Assembly (NCBI GenBank): GCA_946627575.1
Contig: CAMOVS010000004.1
Span: 1 to 16,624, forward strand
Reading direction: 5' to 3'
Length of the DNA stretch: 16,624 bases
Origin: an uncultured Lachnospiraceae bacterium
Lineage (GTDB): Bacteria > Bacillota > Clostridia > Lachnospirales > Lachnospiraceae
Position numbers and translations under genes: made by a program. Each line of letters starts with the position of its first letter. The stretch's first letter is position 1. Below are positions 1 to 8,186 of this stretch, one piece after another. The notes below the pieces were generated by a model. The model worked only from the letters and a program-made list of their open reading frames with translations, was not told the DNA's origin and made no database searches.

Positions 1-1
1 G

Positions 2-247
2 ACGGTGATTGCTTCCACGGCCAGCCCCTACAAGTTCACCCGCAGCGTCATGAATGCCATCGATCCTGCCTATGACAGGAAGGATGATTTTGAGCTGGTG
101 GATGAGCTGGCCCGGATCTCCGGCGTGGCAATTCCCCAGGCTATCGAAGACATCCGGTCGGCCCCGGTTCTTCATGATGTGGTCTGCCGCAAAGAGGATA
201 TGTGCTCCGAGGTCTGCAGGATTCTCGGGATAACAGATGAGAAATAA
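2..247 (+). CDS. thrC: Threonine synthase, C-terminal fragment (5' end outside window)
   Basis: This is the last 81 codons of a gene that begins before the window and ends at a TAA. The visible part starts T-V-I-A-S-T-A-S-P-Y-K-F. The STASPYKF segment, followed by an Asp/Glu-rich helix and a terminal segment ending GITDEK, is typical of the C-terminus of the PLP-dependent threonine synthase of the long (E. coli/yeast-like) type. That enzyme converts O-phosphohomoserine to threonine in the cytoplasm. The PLP lysine and phosphate-binding loops would lie upstream and cannot be checked. Only 64 bp separate it from glf and no terminator hairpin is seen there, so read-through into glf is possible although the functions are unrelated. 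The family call rests on the short tail alone. Confidence 0.8.
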   Translation, partial: TVIASTASPYKFTRSVMNAIDPAYDRKDDFELVDELARISGVAIPQAIEDIRSAPVLHDVVCRKEDMCSEVCRILGITDEK

Positions 248-311
248 ATCGTTCATGGATTAAAGGGGAGCGGTTTTGGAAGGAAGATAAGGAAGAAAGG
301 ATAAGGACTTC

Positions 312-1424
312 ATGAAAAGATATGATTATCTGATTGTAGGGGCAGGGCTCTTTGGCGCAGTATATGCCTGTGAGATGACCAAGAAGGGATTGTCCTGTCT
401 GGTAATTGACAAGAGGGACCATATCGCCGGCAATATTTATACCGAAGAGGTCAAAGGCATCCGGGTTCATAAGTACGGAGCCCACATTTTCCACACTTCC
501 GACCGGGAAGTCTGGGAATACATGCAGGGATTCGCGGAGTTTAATCATTATATTAATTCCCCTATCGCCATCTGGCATGATGAGCTCTACAATCTTCCCT
601 TTAATATGAACACCTTCAGTAAGCTCTGGGGGATCCGGACGCCGGAGGAAGCCCGTCGTATTATTGATCGGCAGATCGCCGAGGCGGGAATCAAGGAGCC
701 GCGCAATCTGGAGGAGCAGGCTCTGTCTCTGGTGGGGCGGGACGTCTATGAGAAGCTGATCCGGGGCTATACAAGGAAACAATGGGGCCGGGACTGCAAG
801 GACCTGCCGGCTTTCATTATCCGCCGCCTCCCCCTTCGATTTACCTATGACAACAATTATTTCAAGGATCCCTGGCAGGGAATTCCCAAAGGAGGATATA
901 CGGCCATCGTTGGTAAGATGCTGGAAGGCTGCGATGTTCTTTTGAATACGGATTACGCAGACTTCAGGAAAGAGTATCCGGACATAGCAGAAACCACGGT
1001 CTACACAGGCCCCCTTGATGCTTACTATGATTACCGTTACGGCGTTCTCCGCTACCGGTCGGTCCGGTTTGAAACGGAGATCCTTCCTATGGAGAATTAC
1101 CAGGGTAATGCCGTCGTCAATTATACCGATGAGGAAGTGCCCTACACCCGGATTATCGAGCATAAGCATTTCGAATTCGGCAAACAGCCGGATACGGTCA
1201 TTTCCAGAGAGTATTCTGCCGAATGGGAACCGGGCATGGAGCCCTACTATCCGGTAAATGATCCTGAAAATGAAGCCCTGGCCGACCGATACCGGGCTCT
1301 GGCAGCCAGGGAAGACCATGTCATATTCGGCGGCAGGTTGGGAACCTACCGGTATTATGATATGGATAAGGTGGTCCGGGCAGCCCTGGACGCAGCGGCA
1401 GGGATGGAAAAGAAAAAAGAATAA
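312..1424 (+). CDS. glf: UDP-galactopyranose mutase
   Basis: This 370-residue protein is the FAD-dependent enzyme that interconverts UDP-galactopyranose and UDP-galactofuranose, the donor of galactofuranose for surface glycans. The N-terminal Rossmann motif GAGLFG lies at residues 10-15, followed by the adenine-binding acidic residue region VIDKRDHIAGNIY (31-43). Other family signatures are HKYGAHIFHT (53-62), NLPFNMNTF (94-102), the substrate-binding RKQWG (155-159), and the FAD-binding C-terminal segment GGRLGTYRYYDMD (340-352). The length matches the bacterial family (about 370-390 residues) and no key motif is missing. The start is the ATG after a modest AAGGA site about 4 nt upstream. 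No glycosyltransferase or capsule genes lie next to it, which is less usual. The following gap to rpoD contains a promoter but no terminator. Confidence 0.96.
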   Translation: MKRYDYLIVGAGLFGAVYACEMTKKGLSCLVIDKRDHIAGNIYTEEVKGIRVHKYGAHIFHTSDREVWEYMQGFAEFNHYINSPIAIWHDELYNLPFNMNTFSKLWGIRTPEEARRIIDRQIAEAGIKEPRNLEEQALSLVGRDVYEKLIRGYTRKQWGRDCKDLPAFIIRRLPLRFTYDNNYFKDPWQGIPKGGYTAIVGKMLEGCDVLLNTDYADFRKEYPDIAETTVYTGPLDAYYDYRYGVLRYRSVRFETEILPMENYQGNAVVNYTDEEVPYTRIIEHKHFEFGKQPDTVISREYSAEWEPGMEPYYPVNDPENEALADRYRALAAREDHVIFGGRLGTYRYYDMDKVVRAALDAAAGMEKKKE

Positions 1425-1491
1425 AAAGATGGTATGACTGTGAATATAAAAGACGGGGATACAAAAGTGAAAGCTACAAGATTAAAAAATA

Positions 1492-1520
1492 TTGACACAG
1501 CTTGCGAACCCTGTTAATAT
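1492..1520 (+). promoter_or_regulatory. Sigma-A promoter of rpoD with extended -10
   Basis: TTGACA (1492-1497) and TAATAT (1515-1520) are separated by exactly 17 bp, and TG at 1512-1513 gives the TGn extension of the -10. The -35 is a perfect consensus. It lies about 50 bp before the rpoD start, so the housekeeping sigma gene appears to be driven by a promoter that its own product would recognise. Confidence 0.88.
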
Positions 1521-1568
1521 TGTAAGATAACGCTGTTTTTCGATAGATACGAGAAGGAGGAGGACAGT

Positions 1569-2786
1569 ATGGACCAGACACCGCAGGCTGAGAAGATGGA
1601 AAATAAGGCTCCCTTGAATGAGGACGATCAGGAGGCAAAAGCCTCAGGAGCTGAAGGACAGGCTGATGCCGAATATGGAAACCTGGATCAATCCCGTATC
1701 GAGTTCACCCACATCATGGAAAGGCTTTTGAAGCAGGCCCATGATAATAAGAACTACCTGGAGTACAAGGACATCAATGACGCCTTTGCTAACTCAGAGC
1801 TATCCGCCGAGAAGTTTGAGTGGATACTTGATTATTTTGAGAAGCAGGGAGTGGACGTCCTCAATACCAGCGACGAGGATGCCGACGATAGTTTCCTGGA
1901 TGACGAGGATGAGGAAGTCAAGGTTATTGATGACACGGACATCCTTGAAGGTGTCAGTCTGGAGGATCCCGTCAGAATGTATCTGAAAGAGATCGGCAAC
2001 ATCCCGCTCCTTACGGTGGAGGAAGAGGTCTTCCTGGCCCAGCGTATCGAGAAGGGAGACGAACAGGCCCGCCAGCAGTTGATTGAAGCCAATCTGAGAC
2101 TGGTTGTCAGCATTGCCAAAAAGTACGTAGGCAGGGGCATGTCTTTCCTGGACCTGATCCAGGAGGGCAATATCGGTCTGATGAAAGCCGTTGAAAAGTT
2201 TGACTATAAGAAGGGTAATAAATTCAGTACTTATTCCACCTGGTGGATCCGTCAGGCCATCACCCGGGGGATTGCAGATACTGCCAAGACCATCCGTGTG
2301 CCGGTTCACATGGTAGAGACGATCAACAAGACCCTTCGAACTTCCAGAATGCTCCTTCAGGAGCTGGGCAGAGAACCTACCAATGAAGAGATCGCGGAGC
2401 GGATGGGCATGTCCGTTTCCAAGATCGATGAGATCCTGAAGACATCCAGAGACCCGGTTTCCCTGGACTCACCCATCGGCGAGGAAGAAGACAGCCAACT
2501 GGGGGATTTCATCAAGGATGAATCTTCATTATCTCCCATGGACTCCGCATCCTTCTCCATGCTCAAGGAAGAGCTGGATACGGCCATGGATTCCCTGACC
2601 GACCGTGAGAGAAAGGTTATCCGCCTCCGCTTCGGGCTGGACGACGGTAAGACCAGAACTCTTGAAGAAGTAGGAAGAGAATTTGACGTAACCAGAGAAC
2701 GTATCCGCCAGATTGAAGCCAAAGCTTTGAGGAAGCTCCGCCATCCCAGCCGGAGCCGGAAGCTTAAGGATTTCCTTCTGGATTAG
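1569..2786 (+). CDS. rpoD: RNA polymerase primary sigma factor (sigma-70/sigma-A)
   Basis: This 405-residue protein directs RNA polymerase to housekeeping promoters. After a low-complexity acidic N-terminus (1-40), a region 1.1-like segment spans about 41-100 and is followed by a very acidic linker (100-125). Region 1.2 is [11 protein letters not shown] (133-143). Region 2 runs from [20 protein letters not shown] to [11 protein letters not shown] (about 171-233), with the core-binding and -10-melting residues conserved. Region 3 follows (about 245-325). Region 4 includes the -35-binding helix-turn-helix, [20 protein letters not shown] (364-383). The large nonconserved region of Proteobacterial RpoD is absent, as in other Firmicutes. 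The start has a strong AAGGAGGAGG site (1554-1563), 5 nt before ATG. The gene is unusually monocistronic: it has its own promoter and terminator, and dnaG is not upstream. A secondary sigma factor is unlikely because region 1.1 is present. Confidence 0.97.
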   Translation: MDQTPQAEKMENKAPLNEDDQEAKASGAEGQADAEYGNLDQSRIEFTHIMERLLKQAHDNKNYLEYKDINDAFANSELSAEKFEWILDYFEKQGVDVLNTSDEDADDSFLDDEDEEVKVIDDTDILEGVSLEDPVRMYLKEIGNIPLLTVEEEVFLAQRIEKGDEQARQQLIEANLRLVVSIAKKYVGRGMSFLDLIQEGNIGLMKAVEKFDYKKGNKFSTYSTWWIRQAITRGIADTAKTIRVPVHMVETINKTLRTSRMLLQELGREPTNEEIAERMGMSVSKIDEILKTSRDPVSLDSPIGEEEDSQLGDFIKDESSLSPMDSASFSMLKEELDTAMDSLTDRERKVIRLRFGLDDGKTRTLEEVGREFDVTRERIRQIEAKALRKLRHPSRSRKLKDFLLD

Positions 2787-2803
2787 AAGATAATATAAGC
2801 AAT

Positions 2804-2834
2804 GAGGCTGCCGATCCTTTTGGCAGCCTCTTTT
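2804..2834 (+). terminator. Intrinsic terminator after rpoD
   Basis: GAGGCTGCC (2804-2812) pairs perfectly with GGCAGCCTC (2822-2830) across a 9-nt loop, and TTTT follows directly (2831-2834). It lies 17 bp after the rpoD stop codon. The U-tract is short but the stem is GC-rich. Confidence 0.88.
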
Positions 2835-2849
2835 AAGATACCATAAGAT
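2820..2849 (+). promoter_or_regulatory. Possible promoter overlapping the rpoD terminator, for polC
   Basis: TTGGCA (2820-2825) and TAAGAT (2844-2849) lie 18 bp apart. The -35 would sit inside the descending arm of the rpoD terminator. Each hexamer differs from consensus, and the match could be chance in an AT-rich tract. It is listed because polC needs a start point after the terminator and nothing better is visible. Confidence 0.25.
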
Positions 2850-2857
2850 ACGAAATG

Positions 2858-2941
2858 GGGACGATGGTCTCTCTTTTGTCAAAATGAAGAAAAGACGAAA
2901 GAAGGGACGGTTCTCTCTTTTGTCAAAATGAAGAAAAGACG
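2858..2941 (+). repeat. Two direct copies of a roughly 40-bp repeat before polC
   Basis: Copy 1 (2858-2897) and copy 2 (2904-2941) both begin GGGACG and share an identical 30-bp block (2868-2897 and 2912-2941). That block runs from TCTCTCTTTTGTC through AAAATGAAGAAAAGACG. The period is 44 bp in the identical part, and copy 1 has two extra bases after GGGACG. Each copy contains the small palindrome TTTTGTCAAAA. The stretch has no coding potential on the + strand. From memory, GGGACGGTTCT-like elements recur in intergenic DNA of Clostridia, but this was not searched. Only two copies are present, so it is not a CRISPR array. Confidence 0.9.
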
Positions 2942-2981
2942 CAAAGGAGAAGGGGCTCCCATATGACCGAAAGGAGGACTC

Positions 2982-5900
2982 ATGGTGAAAGGACAGACTC
3001 TTGCAGAGGTTTTTCCGGATTTTCAGATTCCGGATTCCTATCAATATATATTTCATCATACCGTGGTGACCCGGGTTCTCTTGTCCCGGGAGAAGCGGAG
3101 GATGGCCCTCCATGTCTGCAGTGAACAGCTTGTCAGCCGGAAACAGTGGAATAAGATCGCCATGGATCTGAAGAAGGACCTTTTTGGCAATAACAGACTC
3201 TTTGTGGAGATTGTGGACAGCTACCGCTTGTCTTCCCGCTACGATCTGACCCGGATTACCAGGGATTACTGGGAGAGCATCCTGGCCGAGGTCCGGGAGA
3301 TGGGCCGGGTGGAGTACAGTATCCTTAAGAATGCCGATTGGGGCTTTGAGGGTAAGGTGATGACGCTTCTCCTGGAGGATTCTTTTATCGCCAGAGATAA
3401 GGCCGGCAGGCTTAAGGAATATCTGATCTCTATGTTCCGGGACCGGTTCGGCCTGGAGATTGAGGTGGGCTTTGACTTTAATGACGAGGCGAAGAAGGCT
3501 TTTTACAGGGCCAGAGACCATAAGCTTAAGCAGGAGGTCCACCATGTAATGGAACAGCTGGTTCCGGAGGGGGATATAGCCAGTGGTGGAGACAATTCAG
3601 GAGAAGGAGGGGCTGACCTTGTGGCTTCTTCCAGCGGATCCAATGGAACAAAAGGGTCGAATGGGTCCGGTGGATCGGCCGGAGGAGGCAGAAGCTTCCG
3701 GGGCGGCTCCGGAGGGACCAGCTTTTTTGAGGAGAGGGCCAGAAATCAGGCTTTCCGAAGGAAGAGCAGGGATCCGGATCTTATCTATGGACGGGATTGT
3801 GATGGAGAGATTGTTCCGGTGGAGGAGATTGTCGACGAGATCGGTACTGTGGTTGTTCACGGCAAGATCCTTGGGATTGAAACCCGGGAGATCCGGGGCG
3901 ATAAGATGATCATCCTCTTCTCTATCACTGATTTTACCGATACCATCCGGGGCAAGCTTTATTTTAAGATGGAGGAAGCCGGGGAATTCCTGGAACTCTT
4001 CCAGAAGGGAAAGTTCTACCGGATCAAGGCCAGACCGATTCATGACCGATATGAGCAGGATCTTACCCTCTCCTCCATATCCGGGATTAAGCCCATCCCT
4101 GATTTTACCCATAAGAGGATGGACCAGAGCCTGGATAAGAGGGTGGAGCTCCACCTGCACACGGTGATGAGTGATATGGACAGCGTGGTGGATATCGGAC
4201 AGGCGATCGCCACGGCCAAGGCCTGGGGCCATAAGGCCATGGCGATTACGGACCATGGTGTTCTTCAGGCTTTCCCCATTGCCGCCCACTGCATCAGCAA
4301 GGATGATCCCTTCAAGATTATCTATGGGCTGGAGGGGTATTTTGTCAATGACCGCAAGAAGCTGGTATCCGGTGACAGGGGCCAGACTCTGGCAGATGAT
4401 TATGTAGTCTTTGATCTGGAGACCACGGGTTTTTCCCCGACCAGGGACGCCATCATCGAGATCGGGGCGGTTAAGGTCCATGAGGGAAAGATCGTGGACC
4501 ATTTCAGCTGCTTTGTGGATCCGGAGAGGCCTATCCCCCTGAGAATCACGGAACTAACCAGCATAGATGACCGGATGGTGGAAGGGGCCGACAAGATCGA
4601 CCAGGTTCTTCCGAACTTCCTGGACTTCTGTCAGGGATGCGCCCTGGTGGCCCACAATGCGGATTTCGATGTCAGTTTTGTGGAGAAGAAGGCCCAGGCT
4701 CTGGGGCTGGAGACTTCCTTTACGGTGCTGGATACGGTTCAGATGGCCCGGCTCCTTCTGACGGACCTGAGCAAGTTCAAGCTGAATACCGTCTGCAAGC
4801 ACCTGGGGATCAAGCAGGAGCACCACCACCGGGCCGTGGATGACGCCCGCGTGACGGCTGAAGTTTTCCTGCGCTTTATCGATATGCTGGATAAAAAGGG
4901 AGTCCATACCCTTAAGGAGCTCAATGACCTTGGGGCCGTTTCGCCGGACCTGATCAAGAAAGCGCCTACTTACCATGGGATCATCCTGGTAAAGAACAAT
5001 ACGGGCCGGGTCAATCTGAACCGTTTGGTGTCTGCCTCCCACCTGGATTATTTCAACCGACGGCCCCGGATTCCGGAGAGTCTGATTGAGAAATACAGGG
5101 AGGGTCTGATCCTGGGGTCAGCCTGCGAAGCCGGAGAAGTCTTCCAGGCGGTGATCCGGGGCAGGAGCGACCAGGAGCTGGCTGACCTGGTGAATTTCTA
5201 CGATTATCTGGAGATCCAGCCCATAGGAAATAATGCCTTCATGCTGGAAAGCGACCGCTATGAGGCGGAGACCATAGAGGACCTTCAGGACTACAACCGG
5301 CGGATCATTGACCTGGGACGGCAGTTTGACAAGCCGGTGGTGGCCACCTGCGACGTTCATTTTATGAATCCCGAGGATGAGCTTTACCGGAGGATCCTGA
5401 TGGCCGGCAAGGGCTTCAAGGATGCCGACAAACAGGCACCTCTTTATTTCAGAACCACGGAGGAGATGCTGGCGGAGTTCTCCTATCTGGGCGAGGACCT
5501 GGCCCGGGAAGTGGTTATCACCAACAGCAATAAGATCGCAGACATGATCGAGAAGATCTCCCCGGTTCATCCGGATAAGTGCCCGCCGGTGATTGAGAAC
5601 TCCGATACAACGCTTCGAACCATTTGCTATGATAAGGCCCATGAGATTTACGGACCTGACCTGCCGCCCATCGTGGAGGAGCGCCTGGAGAGAGAGCTTA
5701 ACTCCATCATCTCCAACGGATTTGCCGTTATGTACATTATCGCCCAGAAGCTGGTCTGGGATTCGGTGGACCATGGCTATCTGGTTGGATCCCGGGGGTC
5801 GGTCGGTTCTTCCTTTGTAGCGACGATGTCGGGCATCACGGAGGTGAATCCTTTAAAAGCCCATTATATCTGTCCCAAATGTCATTTTACGGATTTTGAT

Positions 5901-7502
5901 TCGGAATATGTCCATCCTTATCAGATGAAGGGCATGTCCGGCTGCGATATGCCTGACAGGGATTGTCCGGTATGCGGGACGAAGCTGATCAAGGAGGGAC
6001 ATGATATCCCCTTTGAGACCTTCCTGGGCTTTAAGGGCAATAAGGAGCCGGATATCGATCTGAATTTTTCGGGTGAGTACCAGGCCAAGGCCCACAAGTA
6101 TGTGGAGGTTATCTTTGGGGAAGGCAAGGCCTTCCGGGCCGGCACCATAGGCACCCTGGCGGAGAAGACGGCCTACGGCTATGTCATGAAATACTTTGAA
6201 GAGCGGGGCATCCACAAGAGGCGGTGTGAGATTGAGCGGATTGCCGAGGGCTGTACCGGCGTCAAGAGAACCACCGGTCAGCATCCGGGCGGAATTATCG
6301 TGGTTCCTCATGAATACGAGATCTATGATTTCACGGCCATCCAGCATCCGGCCAATGACGTCAATACAGACATAGTCACCACACATTTTGAATATCATTC
6401 CATCGATCACAACCTGCTGAAGCTGGATATTCTGGGCCATGATGATCCCACCATGATACGGCGCCTGGAAGACCTGACCGGCCTTAAGGCCACCAATATT
6501 CCTCTGGATGACCCGGATGTCATGAGCCTCTTTCACGGGACGGAGATCCTGGGGATCCGGCCGGAGGATATCGACGGGGTCCAGACCGGGTCGCTGGGCG
6601 TGCCGGAGTTCGGAACCGACTTTGTCATCCAGATGCTCCTGGATACCAAGCCGACCTGTTTCTCGGACCTGGTCCGGATATCGGGCCTGTCCCACGGGAC
6701 GGATGTATGGCTGGGCAATGCCCAGACTCTGATTGAGAACGGGGATGCCCAGATCTCTACGGCCATATGCTGCCGTGATGATATCATGACCTATCTGATC
6801 AATATGGGCATGGACAAGGAGCTTTCCTTTACCATCATGGAAAAGGTCAGAAAGGGCAAGGGGCTGATTCCGGAATGGGAGGAAGAAATGCTGGCCCATG
6901 ACGTGCCGGACTGGTATATCTGGTCCTGCAATAAGATCAAATACATGTTCCCCAAGGCCCATGCGGCTGCTTATGTCATGATGGGATGGCGGGTGGCCTG
7001 GTTCAAGGTTCACCATCCCCTGGCCTATTATGCGGCTTATTTTTCCATCCGGGCTTCGGCCTTTTCCTATGAGACCATGTGCATGGGACGGGAAAAGCTG
7101 AGAGCCGTCCTGGATGAGCTGGAGTCGGCGCCCAAGGAGAAGCAGACCAAGAAGGACCAGGATACCATACGGGATGGAAGGATTGCCCTTGAGATGTACG
7201 CCAGAGGCTTTGAATTCATGCCAATCGATATCTTCAAGGTCAAAGCGCGGGACTGCCAGATTATCGATGGCAAGATCATGCCCGGTCTGGTCAGCGTGGA
7301 AGGCCTGGGCGATAAGGCCTGCGAGCAGGTGGAGGAAGCAGCGGCTCAGGGTCCCTTCTCTTCTCTGGATAATTTCCGGGTCCGGAGCAAGGTCAGCAAA
7401 ACCAATGTGGAGAAGCTTGTTGAGCTGGGGATCTTAAAGGGTCTGCCGGAAACGGACCAGCTGACCATCGATGACTTCCTGAATGGCGGATTTGCCATGT
7501 AA
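2982..7502 (+). CDS. polC: DNA polymerase III alpha subunit, PolC type (Gram-positive)
   Basis: This 1506-residue replicative polymerase carries an intrinsic proofreading exonuclease. In order: an N-terminal domain (1-195); a Gly/Ser-rich linker (about 199-247); an OB-fold domain (about 283-375); and a PHP domain starting LHLHTVMSDMDS near 389. The DEDDh exonuclease is inserted in PHP, with VFDLETTG near 476, HNADFD near 558 and HRAVDDA near 615. Then come a four-cysteine zinc site (CPKC near 964 and CPVC near 995), catalytic PDIDLNFS (1023-1030), and a C-terminal helix-hairpin-helix region (SVEGLGDKA onward). The B. subtilis enzyme is 1437 residues; the linker accounts for much of the excess. 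AAAGGAGG (2970-2977) lies 4 nt before ATG 2982 and 7 nt before GTG 2985, so either codon may be the true start. It is separated from rpoD by a terminator and by only 48 bp, without a terminator, from the next gene. Confidence 0.98.
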   Translation: MVKGQTLAEVFPDFQIPDSYQYIFHHTVVTRVLLSREKRRMALHVCSEQLVSRKQWNKIAMDLKKDLFGNNRLFVEIVDSYRLSSRYDLTRITRDYWESILAEVREMGRVEYSILKNADWGFEGKVMTLLLEDSFIARDKAGRLKEYLISMFRDRFGLEIEVGFDFNDEAKKAFYRARDHKLKQEVHHVMEQLVPEGDIASGGDNSGEGGADLVASSSGSNGTKGSNGSGGSAGGGRSFRGGSGGTSFFEERARNQAFRRKSRDPDLIYGRDCDGEIVPVEEIVDEIGTVVVHGKILGIETREIRGDKMIILFSITDFTDTIRGKLYFKMEEAGEFLELFQKGKFYRIKARPIHDRYEQDLTLSSISGIKPIPDFTHKRMDQSLDKRVELHLHTVMSDMDSVVDIGQAIATAKAWGHKAMAITDHGVLQAFPIAAHCISKDDPFKIIYGLEGYFVNDRKKLVSGDRGQTLADDYVVFDLETTGFSPTRDAIIEIGAVKVHEGKIVDHFSCFVDPERPIPLRITELTSIDDRMVEGADKIDQVLPNFLDFCQGCALVAHNADFDVSFVEKKAQALGLETSFTVLDTVQMARLLLTDLSKFKLNTVCKHLGIKQEHHHRAVDDARVTAEVFLRFIDMLDKKGVHTLKELNDLGAVSPDLIKKAPTYHGIILVKNNTGRVNLNRLVSASHLDYFNRRPRIPESLIEKYREGLILGSACEAGEVFQAVIRGRSDQELADLVNFYDYLEIQPIGNNAFMLESDRYEAETIEDLQDYNRRIIDLGRQFDKPVVATCDVHFMNPEDELYRRILMAGKGFKDADKQAPLYFRTTEEMLAEFSYLGEDLAREVVITNSNKIADMIEKISPVHPDKCPPVIENSDTTLRTICYDKAHEIYGPDLPPIVEERLERELNSIISNGFAVMYIIAQKLVWDSVDHGYLVGSRGSVGSSFVATMSGITEVNPLKAHYICPKCHFTDFDSEYVHPYQMKGMSGCDMPDRDCPVCGTKLIKEGHDIPFETFLGFKGNKEPDIDLNFSGEYQAKAHKYVEVIFGEGKAFRAGTIGTLAEKTAYGYVMKYFEERGIHKRRCEIERIAEGCTGVKRTTGQHPGGIIVVPHEYEIYDFTAIQHPANDVNTDIVTTHFEYHSIDHNLLKLDILGHDDPTMIRRLEDLTGLKATNIPLDDPDVMSLFHGTEILGIRPEDIDGVQTGSLGVPEFGTDFVIQMLLDTKPTCFSDLVRISGLSHGTDVWLGNAQTLIENGDAQISTAICCRDDIMTYLINMGMDKELSFTIMEKVRKGKGLIPEWEEEMLAHDVPDWYIWSCNKIKYMFPKAHAAAYVMMGWRVAWFKVHHPLAYYAAYFSIRASAFSYETMCMGREKLRAVLDELESAPKEKQTKKDQDTIRDGRIALEMYARGFEFMPIDIFKVKARDCQIIDGKIMPGLVSVEGLGDKACEQVEEAAAQGPFSSLDNFRVRSKVSKTNVEKLVELGILKGLPETDQLTIDDFLNGGFAM

Positions 7503-7550
7503 CCTGTGACATTTATCAAAAGCCATGCTTACATATAGGAGTAAAAGACC

Positions 7551-8054
7551 ATGAAGAATTATATTAGAAAAGCATCCCTGGGAGAGGGAGTCTGGGTTGC
7601 TCCCGGCGCCTGCGTGGTGGGCCGGGTGACCCTGGGCAGGGACTGCGGCGTCTGGTACAACGCTGTGATCCGGGGCGACGAAGACCGGGTTAGAGTAGGG
7701 GCTGAGACCAATATCCAGGACCAGGTGGTTATCCATGCCGACCATGGCTTCCCCTGCACCATCGGGGAAGGGGTGACCATAGGCCACAGTGCCATCGTCC
7801 ACGGCTGCACCGTGGGAGACAATACTTTGATCGGGATGGGGTCAACCATCATGAACGGAGCCCGGATCGGGCGAGACTGCATTATCGGTGCAGGAAGTCT
7901 GGTCACCCAGGGGACCGAGATCGCTGATGGCATGCTGGCCTTCGGTCGTCCTGCCAGACCCGTCCGTCCCCTGACCGAGGAGGAGCTGGAAGCCAACAGA
8001 AAAAGCAGCAGGGACTACCGGGATTTGAAAAATGTCCATGAAAACCTTGCATAA
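7551..8054 (+). CDS. Gamma-class carbonic anhydrase-like left-handed beta-helix protein
   Basis: This 167-residue protein is built of hexapeptide repeats (for example CVVGRV, CTIGEG, VTIGHS, CTVGDN, NTLIGM, ARIGRD, CIIGAG), which fold into a left-handed beta-helix and form trimers. The three zinc-ligand histidines expected of the gamma carbonic anhydrase/YrdA group are present at H62 (VIHAD), H79 (IGHS) and H84 (IVHG). The conserved RGD (41-43) and NIQDQ (54-58) segments are also present. Family members may hydrate CO2, but many are inactive or uncharacterised, and the acidic loop with the proton-shuttle glutamate of the archaeal Cam enzyme is not evident. The start is supported by AGGAG 9 nt before the ATG. 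It lies 48 bp after polC and is probably co-transcribed. The fold is certain; activity is not. Confidence 0.88.
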   Translation: MKNYIRKASLGEGVWVAPGACVVGRVTLGRDCGVWYNAVIRGDEDRVRVGAETNIQDQVVIHADHGFPCTIGEGVTIGHSAIVHGCTVGDNTLIGMGSTIMNGARIGRDCIIGAGSLVTQGTEIADGMLAFGRPARPVRPLTEEELEANRKSSRDYRDLKNVHENLA

Positions 8055-8186
8055 TGCCTTCCTCTTGATATAAGATAGAGAAGGATTCAGGAGAAGACCA
8101 GTCTCAGCCAGACACCCGGACGATTCCGATGGAGGCGGACCAGCCTTCCCTTATCGCAATCCGATGAACTCAGGAAGGAGTTAGAT

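Noticed and set aside
2858..2941. CRISPR-like repeats before polC
   Set aside because: There are only two copies, almost touching (6-bp gap), with no spacer-sized unique DNA and no cas genes.
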